Shown here piece by piece: positions 1 to 8,060 of a DNA stretch of 64,000 bases. The first letter of the stretch is position 1; every line of letters begins with the position of its first letter. This stretch comes from Acidobacteria bacterium 13_2_20CM_2_57_6 (lineage in GTDB: Bacteria > Acidobacteriota > Terriglobia > Acidiferrales > UBA7541), in assembly GCA_001917435.1 (NCBI GenBank), contig MNEA01000086.1, forward strand, positions 1 to 64,000. Reading direction: 5' to 3'. Below the pieces are notes generated by a model. That model saw only the letters and a list, made by a program, of their open reading frames with translations. It made no database searches and had not been told where the DNA came from. The position numbers and the translations under genes are program-made.

Positions 1-609
1 CCGCAGTCGGGAGTGAGGAGAAAAGGACTCCGGAAACAGCAGTGTTCCTTTCGATCCCTGCCTGGGACCAATGGCGCAACGAATCGCCTCCACCTGTGCC
101 TCTTCCAACGGTTCGATCCTGTCTGGAGACCGAGCGCCAACGCGAAGTGAGCGAAACACCTCTTGCAGCCAGTCCCGCTCTGCAGCCAGTTGCTCAAGCG
201 ATAGTGCGTTCTGTCCGCCGCGGTTCTCACTGTCCAGTGACCATTTCAGGAAGTCTTCAACAACTGCAAGCTGGTGATCGAACGCCCCAGTATCCAACGA
301 CGGATTGCTGGCATTAACGCGCAGGCTGTTTGCCAGGGATTCAATATCCCGCCCCCGAAGCGTCTCTCCTCCGGTGAGATGATCGTCCAAGTCGTAAGCG
401 GTCATCTCGCGTGCCCAACGATACACATGCGCAAGAACGCGCAGGTTGTTCGCCAACGTTGATGACTGCACACGATAGCGCCGGTAACGAACCGCCCAGC
501 GCGTGGCGACCCGAACAGGAATCCAGGTCGCCGTCTCGACCAGACACGGCAGGCGTTCCCCAGAATCGAGGACGACGTTGAGGACGGTGAATGGGGCTGC
601 GGTGTTCAC
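1..609 (-). CDS. Tyrosine recombinase/integrase-like protein, N-terminal part (cut by window edge)
   Basis: An open frame on the minus strand begins with GTG at 609, just after an in-frame TGA, and stays open to position 1, about 203 codons. The translation begins MNTAAPFTVLNVVLDSGERL and contains YRRYRVQSSTLANNLRVLAH followed by VYRWARE. This helical layout resembles the N-terminal SAM-like core-binding domain of phage-type integrases. The last visible residues (FPESFSPHSRLR) sit where such enzymes usually enter the catalytic domain, so the R-H-R-Y residues would lie outside the window. Family assignment is by pattern only and could be wrong. An inverted repeat overlaps the start. Confidence 0.55.
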   Translation of the reverse strand, partial: MNTAAPFTVLNVVLDSGERLPCLVETATWIPVRVATRWAVRYRRYRVQSSTLANNLRVLAHVYRWAREMTAYDLDDHLTGGETLRGRDIESLANSLRVNASNPSLDTGAFDHQLAVVEDFLKWSLDSENRGGQNALSLEQLAAERDWLQEVFRSLRVGARSPDRIEPLEEAQVEAIRCAIGPRQGSKGTLLFPESFSPHSRLR

Positions 610-694
610 TTTCGTTCACCTTGATTGTGCGTGCGAACCTCAGTGTCCAGAGGAAACCTCACACGCTGATTATGTTTAGATGAAAAGTGAACAC
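602..694. repeat. 11-bp inverted repeat at the integrase-like start
   Basis: GTGTTCACTTT at 602-612 is the exact reverse complement of AAAGTGAACAC at 684-694. The left arm overlaps the GTG start of the integrase-like gene. Such spacing could suit an autoregulatory or recombinase-binding site, but that is inference. Confidence 0.35.
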
Positions 695-799
695 TAGACC
701 GGAACTCCGTTCCAGCATTAGAAGGCTCAAGGAAAAATGGACAGGGCGAGGCTGTACGCCAGAGGCTTCCGATACCCGGAACAGCACCTGCTGTCAGCC

Positions 800-838
800 G
801 TGCAAATCGCTCCGGGCTACGCCCTACGCGACTTGCAC
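800..838. repeat. Imperfect inverted repeat (hairpin)
   Basis: GTGCAAATCGC (800-810) pairs with GCGACTTGCAC (828-838) at 10 of 11 positions around a 17-nt loop. It lies between the integrase-like gene and ssb. No T-run follows, so a terminator is unlikely; it may be a dispersed palindromic repeat or recombination site. The stretch 610-856 holds no convincing gene. Confidence 0.35.
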
Positions 839-856
839 GTAGGAAGAGAACAAAGA

Positions 857-893
857 TGAAAAAGGGAGAGGCGCCGAAAGAGCACCTCTCCCC
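857..893 (-). terminator. Rho-independent terminator of ssb
   Basis: On the minus strand the stem GGGAGAGG...CCTCTCCC, with a loop of about 12 nt, is followed directly by TTTTTC. It begins 33 nt past the ssb stop codon, as expected for its intrinsic terminator. Confidence 0.8.
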
Positions 894-925
894 AAGGAAA
901 CTGGACACTCTGGAAGATACCCGTT

Positions 926-1408
926 TTAGAAGGGAATGTCTTCGTCGGAGATTTCGGGGCCGCCGCCGGAAGGGGCACTACTGCCGCCGTACGAATCGTC
1001 AGGGGGCGCGGCGTGGCTCTCGAGATCGTCACCGCCGGAACGTGCTGCGCCGCCAGCAGCGCCTGCGGCAGCGCCTTCGGCGCGGCCTCCCAGCATGCGG
1101 AAATTGTTGGCCACAATTTCAAAACTGGTGCGCTTCTGGCCTTCTTTGTCCTGCCATTCGCGGGATTGGATGCGGCCCTCAATGAAGATCAATGAACCCT
1201 TCTTGAGATACTGCTGCGCGATTTCGGCTTGTTTGCCCCACACGACAATCTTGTGCCACTCGGTGCGCTTTTGGCGCTCGCCATTCTTGTCTTTGTAGGA
1301 TTCATCCGTGGCCACGGAGAAATTTGCGACGGCTTGGCCGCCACCGGTGTAGCGAGTTTCGGGATCGCGGCCGAGACGGCCGACGAGAATGACTTTATTA
1401 ACAGACAT
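926..1408 (-). CDS. ssb: Single-stranded DNA-binding protein
   Basis: This 160-residue protein starts [20 protein letters not shown] and carries the OB-fold signatures ANFSVATDE and [19 protein letters not shown] over residues 1-110. A Gly/Ala/Ser-rich linker follows, ending in the acidic tip EISDEDIPF that recruits replication and repair partners in bacterial SSBs. The frame stays open upstream, but the ATG at 1408 is chosen because it is preceded by GGGGGGAG and matches the conserved family N-terminus. SSB coats single-stranded DNA during replication, recombination and repair. It appears monocistronic, with its own terminator. Confidence 0.97.
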   Translation of the reverse strand: MSVNKVILVGRLGRDPETRYTGGGQAVANFSVATDESYKDKNGERQKRTEWHKIVVWGKQAEIAQQYLKKGSLIFIEGRIQSREWQDKEGQKRTSFEIVANNFRMLGGRAEGAAAGAAGGAARSGGDDLESHAAPPDDSYGGSSAPSGGGPEISDEDIPF

Positions 1409-1600
1409 GGAACTCCCCCCTAAGACCGCGAAGATAGCATGCGAGCGAAGAAAAGGGAAACAAAGGTGGGAAGGGAAATGGATCGACGGAGATCCCAGCC
1501 GCCCGAGCGGAGAGCAGGCGAATTGACAATTGATAGTGAGCATCCTAACGTGGCGCTGTGATACGTGGCGCTGCGATTTGGCGAATGGAGGACTTCCCTC

Positions 1601-2999
1601 ATGCCCGGAAAGAAAACTATGTGGCTGACGGCGCTCACATTCGCAACAGTATCAGCCTTCGCCGCCGGAAATGGCACACGGGCGCGACAAGCTGGCGCGA
1701 CGGCTGCCACGCCAGCCGGCACATTTGATAGTCACGGTGATGTTGGCACCGTTCTGCACCCTGGTTCGGTGGAATACGATTCTGCAAAACGCAGCTACAC
1801 GATTGCCGGCAGCGGCGAGAATATATGGCTGGGCAGCGACGCTTTCCAGTTCGCATGGAAGAAACTTTCCGGCGACATTACGCTTACGGCGGACATCACG
1901 TTTCTCGGCAAGGGAGTGAACGAGCACCGCAAAGCAGTGCTAAAAACGTGGCGCGTACTTTTCGATGTGGCTCGCGGACGAAAAAGGGGAATTCCATTTG
2001 GCCAGCGGATCCACGCGAATCGCATTGAAAGAGCCGTTTTACGCGGGCATCGGCGTGTGCAGCCACGATCACGACGTGGTGGAAAAAGCGGTGTTCTCAA
2101 ACGTCGAATTGAAGCCGGCAGAGCCTGCAGCCACGGCCGCCGCTTCCACGCTGTACAGCGCGCTGGAAATCATTACGGTTGCTTCCACAGACCGGCGCGC
2201 GATTTACGTGGCCCCAGAGCGGTTCGAGGCCCCTAACTGGATGCCCGATGGCAAGAACCTGCTCTTCAACAGAAACGGGCGCATCGAGAAGATTGCTGTG
2301 GCGGGGGGCATTCCGCAGATTCTGGACACGGGATTCGCAACGCGCTGCAACAATGACCACGGCATTTCACCTGACGGGACGCAATTAGTCATCAGCGACA
2401 ACTCGCAGGAGGAGCATCGCTCGCTTGTTTACATTTTGCCGCTCGGCGGCGGCGCGCCGCGACGCATCACGCAAAAGTCTCCTTCGTATTGGCATGGCTG
2501 GTCTCCGGATGGAAAGACACTTGCGTTCGTCGGCGAGCGGAACGGCGATTTCGATATCTACGCGATTCCCGCGGCAGGCGGCGAGGAGAAGCAACTGACG
2601 ACCGCCAAGGGACTGGACGATGGTCCGGAATATTCTCCCGACGGGAATTACATTTACTTCAACTCCGAGCGCACCGGGCATATGCAAATCTGGAGAATGC
2701 GAGCCGACGGAAGCGAACAGGAGCAGATTACGTTTGGAGAAGGGAACGATTGGTTTCCGCACATTTCACCCGATGGTGAAAAAATGGTGTTTCTGACGTA
2801 CGACGCGAGCGTGAAGGGCCACCCGGAAAACAAAGATGTGATGCTGCGCATGATGACGCTGAAGGACAAAAAGATTACCGTTCTTGCGAAACTCTTTGGC
2901 GGGCAGGGAACGATGAATGTGCCGTCATGGTCGCCGGACGGGAAGCAGTTCGCGTTTGTGAGCTACCAGTTGGTGCCGAAGGAAGGCGCAGGAAAGTAG
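1601..2999 (+). pseudogene. PD40/TolB-like beta-propeller secreted protein, internal deletion and frameshift
   Basis: The first frame (ATG 1601) encodes a signal peptide ([21 protein letters not shown]) and a beta-rich domain ending at FLGKGVNEHRKAVL near 1940. A second frame resumes with [18 protein letters not shown], continues through a conserved segment ([20 protein letters not shown]) and ends in PD40-type blades with repeated SPDG motifs to 2999. The sections expected between these two parts are missing, so roughly 45-50 residues appear deleted with a change of frame. Intact relatives are periplasmic propeller proteins of unknown role. An assembly error is the alternative explanation. 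The intact ORF 1965-2999 could still yield a propeller without a signal peptide. Confidence 0.7.
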
Positions 3000-3203
3000 G
3001 CAATTGGAACTCTGGTCGGCGGAGCGACGGGAAACGTCGTTGGATTCGCTGTCAGCAACTTAGCCGGACTGATTCCAGTTGTGGGTTGGGCAGTCGGTGC
3101 TCTTGATACTTTTGTAGTGGAAAAAATTCTTCCGATTTCAGGACCCGCGATGTTCTTGGATGCCATGTACGGTTCATTGTTCTCAAACCGTTCGGAAACC
3201 TGA
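3000..3203 (+). pseudogene. C-terminal remnant of an unknown hydrophobic protein
   Basis: Directly after the propeller stop codon, and in the same frame, an open stretch of 67 codons ends at TGA 3201-3203. It reads IGTLVGGATGNVVGFAVSNL and then AGLIPVVGWAVGALDTF, typical of a small Gly/Val-rich membrane-associated domain. No start codon or ribosome site is present, so it looks like the tail of a gene whose front was lost when this DNA joined the propeller gene. Family unknown. Confidence 0.5.
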
Positions 3204-3230
3204 ATGGCTGGGCACGGCAGGGTACGGGTT

Positions 3231-3890
3231 ATGAGTACTGTCGATGATCTCTCGAAGCAAATCCTTGCGGATGTTGTTGCCTATTTCCGCCCCAAAGACC
3301 TCGGAACAAGTGCACTAAGCAAGGGATATGTTGGCCCGTCCATCGCTGCACTCGGAATTAAATACTGCGCTGATGGACCGTATTCTAAAGTCGATTTCGA
3401 TCTTGCTGTGAAACTGCTTGAGGAAAGCAAATTCATAAATACTGGTCCAATGGTGCCGTTTGAAAATAAACCGGATTCACAGTTTGTGGTGATGGGCGTT
3501 TTCAGTAAGCGGGAGTTCGTATACGTGACGGAAAAGGGGTACAAGGCTACCCAAAAATCCCCTGCGACAAGATCGAGCACTAAGTTGGCCGAAAACATTC
3601 ACTTTCACGGCGACAATGCGCCTTTCAACATAAACAGCACCGACAACTCCACGGATATCACTTCTGAGACAAACGAGCAGCTATTCGTCCAAATGCAAGA
3701 GGCGGCCCGCTCTATTACAGATGAAAACGAACGTAACGAGATTGTGTCCCGGCTACCCGAACTGGAGAAAGCGCGGGGAACAGGTGGGTTCTTGCAGGCG
3801 TATCAGAACTTCATGGCTTCAGCCACTAATCACGTGACCGTATCCGCGCCGTTTCTCCCGATATTGGCACAGATGCTCACAAGCAAGTAG
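3231..3890 (+). CDS. Hypothetical accessory protein
   Basis: A protein of 219 residues from ATG 3231 (MSTVDDLSKQILADVVAYF); an in-frame ATG at 3204 is possible. The N-terminal 110 residues look like a winged-helix-type fold (KGYVGPSIAALGIKY...VYVTEKGYKAT). A beta segment HFHGDNAPFNINSTDNSTDI follows, a Gly/Asn/Ser/Asp pattern also seen in uncharacterised effector-like proteins, then a helical tail. It is followed 22 nt later by the HEPN-like gene, suggesting an operon. Base composition is more AT-rich than the surroundings, consistent with acquired DNA. I do not recognise the family. Confidence 0.7.
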   Translation: MSTVDDLSKQILADVVAYFRPKDLGTSALSKGYVGPSIAALGIKYCADGPYSKVDFDLAVKLLEESKFINTGPMVPFENKPDSQFVVMGVFSKREFVYVTEKGYKATQKSPATRSSTKLAENIHFHGDNAPFNINSTDNSTDITSETNEQLFVQMQEAARSITDENERNEIVSRLPELEKARGTGGFLQAYQNFMASATNHVTVSAPFLPILAQMLTSK

Positions 3891-3912
3891 AGCGTGCAGA
3901 AGAGGCGATGAA

Positions 3913-4467
3913 ATGTATTCAGGCACGAGTATTCCAGAGCGAGTCTTTGACAAAGTAAGAGAGTGTCGGTTTTTCTTGGCACGCATGGCCGACTATGAAA
4001 GTGCCGAGGATATCGAAAACTTTCTCTTTTGCTTGAGCGCCTTCCTCTCCGCTTTCCGCTCGATTGCCTACAAGCTCTATGGCGTTACGGAAAAGCAGCG
4101 AGGGAAAACCGCGAAAATTACCCTCAAAAAAGAGTTGCACACACATCCGCAGGTCGGATTCTTGATTGGCAGGAGCAACGTGGAAGTTCATGCGGATGGC
4201 GTGAAGGTTTGGCAGCGGTACAACCTGTCTATCGGCGATTCCATCAGTGGTGCATGGACCCACGACGCAGAACTCTTCGAGGATCAATCCGAAATGTGCA
4301 GGCCTCCGCGCTTTCAGCCGCGTTTCCAGCGGAGCGCAAAAACACAAGTGGCAACCGTTGTGGATTGGCAATTCGAAGGGCACCAATCGAATCTGATTGG
4401 GCTATGCCATGATGCTTTGAACGAGATGGAAAACTTCATCCGGCAAAACATCTCGGTTGCACCATGA
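3913..4467 (+). CDS. Hypothetical protein, HEPN-like helical N-terminus
   Basis: This 184-residue protein starts MYSGTSIPERVFDKVRECRF. Residues 17-60 (FFLARMADYESAEDIENFLF, then CLSAFLSAFRSIAYKLYG) resemble the first helices of HEPN-like domains, which occur in toxins, RNases and partner proteins of mobile DNA. The C-terminal half is mixed and ends with a helix. The canonical RNase motif R-x4-6-H is not obvious, so catalytic activity cannot be claimed. It follows the preceding unknown gene closely and probably shares its transcript in an accessory insertion. Confidence 0.65.
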   Translation: MYSGTSIPERVFDKVRECRFFLARMADYESAEDIENFLFCLSAFLSAFRSIAYKLYGVTEKQRGKTAKITLKKELHTHPQVGFLIGRSNVEVHADGVKVWQRYNLSIGDSISGAWTHDAELFEDQSEMCRPPRFQPRFQRSAKTQVATVVDWQFEGHQSNLIGLCHDALNEMENFIRQNISVAP

Positions 4468-4494
4468 CCGGACAGCGATACTCGCAACCAAGCC

Positions 4495-4795
4495 ATGACG
4501 AAACACTCATTGGACGAAACGCTTATTGAAGTCTGGCGGCAAACGCTCGTGGAAAACGCCAAGGCCGTCAAGGTAGGCCGAGAAAGTTTGTCGGACCCCC
4601 AAGCTCAGTTTGCGACAGGTGGATTTCGTATTCGACGGAAACGAGATTCGAGGATTGGAGCAGAACCCGGACGCGAAATCCCGTTGGGCACAAATGGCAC
4701 GATCCGGCAAAAAGGTGATGCAGTTCCTCAGCGAAGGCCGATACGTAGCGAACGTGGTGGATGGAAAGGTGACTTGCTACGGCAGAGCACGGTGA
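4495..4795 (+). pseudogene. Small conserved protein, frameshifted
   Basis: ATG 4495 opens MTKHSLDETLIEVWRQTLVE and runs to about 4590 (KAVKVGRES). The rest of an apparently coherent protein continues in another frame: TPKLSLRQVDFVFDGNEIRG, then LEQNPDAKSRWAQMARSGKK and VMQFLSEGRYVANVVDGKVT, stopping at 4795. Joining the two gives about 100 residues without a gap, so a single-base slip near the GGACCCCC tract is likely. I recall similar short proteins as conserved unknowns, but function is unknown. Either a sequencing slip or true inactivation would explain it. Confidence 0.55.
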
Positions 4796-4827
4796 TTCTC
4801 AACCGGATCGAGTTCGAAGCGTTATTG

Positions 4828-5154
4828 TCATTTGCCCACGGTTTGCAGCCCAACTTCCCCTGCCTGCTCTAACCCGCCTTTCCCGATCCATATAACTTCG
4901 CACCGTATAGAATCAACGGGGTCATCTAGGACGAGTTCCACAAGCTGTCCACGCTTCAGTCTGAAGCTACCCCGCAATCTAAATCCTTCTTGCGACCTAT
5001 CGACAATGAGACAGGGAAACATTTTCTGGCCTCCACTTCGGTCGAAGACAAGATTGGCACGCTCCTTCGTAGCAATCCGTTTGGATCGGCGGGCTTTGGG
5101 GATGGGGGAACCTTGCAACAATGTTTTCGTCCTGCAGTAATCCAGTTGGATCAT
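4828..5154 (-). CDS. PilZ domain-like protein
   Basis: A 108-residue protein from ATG 5154; TTG 5166 is an alternative start. The segment RIATKERANLVF...IVDRSQEGFRLRG...RLKRGQLVELVL...CEVIWIGKGG...GEVGLQTVGK follows the PilZ beta-barrel plan. The usual N-terminal RxxxR and D/NxSxxG c-di-GMP motifs are partly replaced (VDRSQEGFRL), so binding of the nucleotide is uncertain. It lies convergent to the accessory insertion. Role unknown; PilZ proteins usually relay c-di-GMP levels. Confidence 0.7.
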   Translation of the reverse strand: MIQLDYCRTKTLLQGSPIPKARRSKRIATKERANLVFDRSGGQKMFPCLIVDRSQEGFRLRGSFRLKRGQLVELVLDDPVDSIRCEVIWIGKGGLEQAGEVGLQTVGK

Positions 5155-5192
5155 TGTAACGAGCAAGCCAGGATGTTCGCGTAACCGCTGTG

Positions 5193-5441
5193 TTAGGAAG
5201 ATGCAGCTCGCCTGCGCATGGCCGATGCATGCGCTTCGACTAATTTGCGCACGCCTTCTGCGTTTAGTTCGCCACGGTCGAGAAGTTCGAGAATCTGCTC
5301 TGCCGTCAGCGTATGTTGGCCCACCGCGAAGATTGTTTTCCCATCGGCGGTTTGCATTGGGAAATCCACAGCTACTCCATGTTGCCGCAGCAGGTGGACC
5401 GCCCTTGTAATATCTTTTGTTCTCTTTTCGTAATTGCTCAC
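5193..5441 (-). CDS. Small hypothetical protein
   Basis: An 82-residue protein from GTG 5441: MSNYEKRTKDITRAVHLLRQ, then HGVAVDFPMQTADGKTIFAV. A short helical region precedes a beta hairpin with DGKTIFAVGQHTLT, and the C-terminus is helical and basic (AMRRRAASS). Codon positions look coding and no competing frame is better. I do not recognise the family. A regulatory or anti-sigma-like role is possible only as speculation. Confidence 0.6.
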   Translation of the reverse strand: MSNYEKRTKDITRAVHLLRQHGVAVDFPMQTADGKTIFAVGQHTLTAEQILELLDRGELNAEGVRKLVEAHASAMRRRAASS

Positions 5442-5621
5442 GACAAGCTCTGTGGAGCCGACATCATTGCCGGAAATGGAGCAGCCAGTCTAGGGGAGGC
5501 AGGGCGGTCTGTCCATAGGTTTCCCACTGTTTCCCACAGTTTCTCCACGCCCCCTTTGTGCATGCAATTCGCCACGCTCCGCACTAAGTGTAAAATATGG
5601 GGTGCAAGCCAGATCGATCTT

Positions 5622-5984
5622 ATGAGCGACCAGCAGCTCACCAACACAAAACAATGGTTAAGGGAGCGGCGCAGCCAGCGGATTGAGTTGACCGTTCCAG
5701 TTGTCTTTCACAGACCCCAAAAGGGAGGCTCGCAGTTCTATGAAAGAACGCAAACGCTGGTAGTCAACGCACACGGTGCGTTGATGGTTTTAGCGGAAAA
5801 GGTAGCCCCTAAGCAAAGGCTCCTGATGCAAAACATAAGCAGCGGGGAACAGAAAGAGTGTCGTGTGGTCTACGTGGAGAAGGAGCCGACCGGACCAACT
5901 AAGGTTGCAGTGGAATTCACACAGCCCGCAGCTACGTTCTGGCGCATCGCGTATCCGCCTGCCAATTGGACCGCCAGCACTTAG
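5622..5984 (+). CDS. PilZ domain protein
   Basis: A 120-residue protein starting MSDQQLTNTKQWLRERRSQR at ATG 5622. RRSQRIELTVPVVFHRP matches the N-terminal RxxxR motif of PilZ domains. The middle (TLVVNAHGALMVLAEKV) replaces the canonical D/NxSxxG with NAHGAL. It ends with the FWRIAYPPANW tail seen in several proteins of this window. This NAHG-type variant may have weak or no c-di-GMP binding. The longer upstream open frame lacks a better start. Located alone between short unknown genes. Confidence 0.85.
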   Translation: MSDQQLTNTKQWLRERRSQRIELTVPVVFHRPQKGGSQFYERTQTLVVNAHGALMVLAEKVAPKQRLLMQNISSGEQKECRVVYVEKEPTGPTKVAVEFTQPAATFWRIAYPPANWTAST

Positions 5985-6779
5985 AAGCAGCCGAGCGCAG
6001 GAGCAACAGGAACCAAGTTCAAGAGCAGCGCACAGAAACTCCTGTACCCTTTCCCGTTTCCCGAGTCACACTCAATGGAGCACTATTCCAATCAATCAGG
6101 GAAATTCCTCAAACATGAATCAGGCGATGATTTGAATGCGGGTACAATTCGGGACGATTGGAAGCGTGGCGTTCTGTTTTAAGAGTTCCATCATTTCCAC
6201 TTGGATCGCGCAATGCGCTTCATCTCTTCCGCAATTGTCCGCATCCGTTCAAGGACTTGCTTGAGCATGGATACGCTCTCCTCCTCGGAGAACAGTGTCG
6301 GCGGTGGCGTGGTCGGTGGCAATGGCCGCAACAGTGGAGCGATTAGGCGAGCTGCCCCAGCCGATCCGCGACGAGTTTGAAGAGCATTTTTTCGATTGCG
6401 AAGAGTGCGCACTCGACGTGACGGCTGCTGCGTCATTTGTGGACAACGCTCGCGCAGCCCTGGCTTGATATGACCTTGGCCCCGTAGAACTAATTGGGAA
6501 CGCAACTGTGTCATGTTCAGTCATTATGTTACCGACCTGAAATGACCAACAAAGCGTTTCACACAGATTGACCCACCGTGGATATCGCAAAGAGCGGCTG
6601 CTGACGACTGCCTAAGGGCGCCGGTTTTACCCCCGTGGCGGATTGGGAACGCGGGCGAGACGGGGCGTTGTGCCCCGAGGAACCTGCGGTCTACTCTGAT
6701 GAGGCACTCAATCTGGTGTTCCGGTTCATGGAAGTCCCGCGAGGACGCACAAGCCGGGCCATTGAGAACAGGACTCAAT
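5985..6779. other. Gene-poor interval with coding relics
   Basis: No intact gene is convincing in these 795 bases. On the plus strand a 35-codon frame begins at ATG 6074 (MEHYSNQSGKFLKHESG). On the minus strand a 25-codon frame ends at 6191 (MLKQVLERMRTIAEEMKRIA) with GGAGGA upstream; it may be the tail of a lost gene. An anti-sigma zinc-finger relic at 6322-6468 is listed separately. The remaining 6469-6779 holds nothing I can identify. Confidence 0.5.
6322..6468 (+). pseudogene. Anti-sigma factor zinc-finger (zf-HC2) relic
   Basis: ATG 6322 encodes 48 residues containing RLGELPQPIRDEFEEHFFDC, then EECALDVTAAASFVDNARAA, ending at TGA 6468. H-x3-C-x2-C in EEHFFDCEECA is the zinc motif of anti-sigma factors that hold ECF sigma factors inactive. 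The usual start and the downstream membrane and periplasmic parts are missing, and no sigma factor gene is adjacent. It is best read as a truncated remnant, although a free-standing zinc finger cannot be excluded. Confidence 0.55.
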
Positions 6780-7100
6780 ATGTCGGAACCCTTCCGTCCT
6801 TATGAAAAACTCGTGGAGATCACGGTCTTCGGGAAAAAGTTTCAAGTCCCGGAGCGAAATTCGCTTTTGCGATGTTTTCAGTTCATCAGCCCGGAAACGA
6901 TTCCTTACGGGCGCTTCTGCTGGAACCAGGATTGCCAGTATTGCCGGGTGACGTGCCAACTGCCGGACGAGGACGAACCGCACGAGATGCTGAGCTGCAA
7001 GTTCATCGTGATGCCTGGGATGGAGATCACGGAAATGAGCCAGGAATTGAAGTGGTGCCTGCGCTCGAAGCTGCCGGCGGACACGCCGGTTACGACGTAA
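6780..7100 (+). CDS. Small 2Fe-2S ferredoxin-like protein
   Basis: A 106-residue protein from ATG 6780 (MSEPFRPYEKLVEITVFGKK). It carries CWNQDCQYCRVTC followed by LSC about 20 residues later, giving enough cysteines for an iron-sulfur cluster. The fold order (VEITVFGKKFQVPERNSLLR, then a cysteine loop) resembles plant-type 2Fe-2S domains that bind at the start of the cysteine loop. The partner oxidoreductase is not encoded nearby. The start is chosen because the upstream part of the open frame has no conserved character. Confidence 0.7.
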   Translation: MSEPFRPYEKLVEITVFGKKFQVPERNSLLRCFQFISPETIPYGRFCWNQDCQYCRVTCQLPDEDEPHEMLSCKFIVMPGMEITEMSQELKWCLRSKLPADTPVTT

Positions 7101-7216
7101 GTATTCTCAGAACCCGGTAAGAGGAAACAACGAAGAAACCTCGACTTAGCCAGATAGAGTTTCGGCCAGATTCCACAACGTGCCGGCGCGTGCCCCGCGG
7201 GCAGTAGGGGCGTAAA

Positions 7217-7294
7217 GCCGCCTCTACAAGTTCTACAAATTAGGATCCCGACCAGGTCGGGATAAATGCCGCCGTCTCTACAAGGTCCACAAAT
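7217..7294. repeat. Short direct repeat around a 9-bp palindrome
   Basis: Two similar units (GCCGCCTCTACAAGTTCTAC at 7217 and GCCGCCGTCTCTACAAGGTC at 7268, both ending in ACAAAT) flank ATCCCGACC-A-GGTCGGGAT at 7245-7263. This arrangement resembles dispersed intergenic palindromes of the REP type. It lies between the ferredoxin-like gene and the next gene. Confidence 0.4.
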
Positions 7295-7341
7295 CAGAAA
7301 TTTGCAGTCCGGCCGGCAATACACTACATTCTGAACGAATC

Positions 7342-7938
7342 ATGTCAAAAGCCATTGAATTGCCGTGTGACGGTTGCGGGCAGACGGCGTCGACGGAACA
7401 TTTTGCGCGGCGGCTTCGGCGCCTGGAATGGACAACGCGTTACCGGCCGGTGCATATCCACACGCTTCTGCTGAGTGCGTTATCTCCGCTGCGAGATGAG
7501 GACTTTCTGTACGCCAGCGGTGGCGAATACGGCGCAGAGTTTCGCGGCGAAGCAGCACAAATCCTGGATGGGGTGGGGATTTCGACCGCCGGAAAGGCGC
7601 GGGACGCGGTGCACGCGGAGTTTCAGCGCGCGGGGTTTTTCCTGACGCACGTCTTGGAGTGCCCGCTCGAGGCTGAGGGGAGTTTGCAAGCGGATGCTCC
7701 AGCCGCTCTGAAGAAGCGCCTGGCGGCGGTGGCGACGCGAATCCGGCGGTCACTCAAACCAAAGCGTGTGATGGCCGTCACAGAAGAACTTGCGGCCGTC
7801 CTGGATGATATTCTGGCAATGGACTTGGGATGCCCGGTGCTCCTGGATCACGGGAAGCCGTTCCTGCTGGAAAGCCGCACCGGAGAAAATCCCGTTACGC
7901 GCTTGCAAGAGGCGCTGGCTGCATCGAACGCGGGCTGA
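7342..7938 (+). CDS. Conserved hypothetical protein
   Basis: A 198-residue soluble protein beginning MSKAIELPCDGCGQTASTEH. It has an N-terminal CDGC motif, a conserved-looking segment TRYRPVHIHTLLLSALSPLR, and RSLKPKRVMAVTEELA near the C-terminus. The pattern of a short Cys pair followed by an alpha/beta domain hints at a nucleotide- or nucleic-acid-related enzyme such as a uracil-DNA-glycosylase-like fold. I cannot support this from motifs. It sits upstream of the ccm genes but is separated by 120 nt with a possible extended -10 (TGCTAGAAT, 8011-8019). Confidence 0.7.
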   Translation: MSKAIELPCDGCGQTASTEHFARRLRRLEWTTRYRPVHIHTLLLSALSPLRDEDFLYASGGEYGAEFRGEAAQILDGVGISTAGKARDAVHAEFQRAGFFLTHVLECPLEAEGSLQADAPAALKKRLAAVATRIRRSLKPKRVMAVTEELAAVLDDILAMDLGCPVLLDHGKPFLLESRTGENPVTRLQEALAASNAG

Positions 7939-8060
7939 AAGAAAGAGCCGCGGACTGCCGACTAGCTGCAAGTGCACGGGCGGGGAAGACTAAAGAGCGT
8001 TTGTTAACTATGCTAGAATGAGGCTTATAGCTGGATGGAAAGCGCCGCAGAGGTACCGCC

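Noticed and set aside
341..619. Alternative minus-strand ORF at the left edge
   Set aside because: It overlaps the integrase-like frame, which is longer, stays open to the edge and has a protein-like composition.
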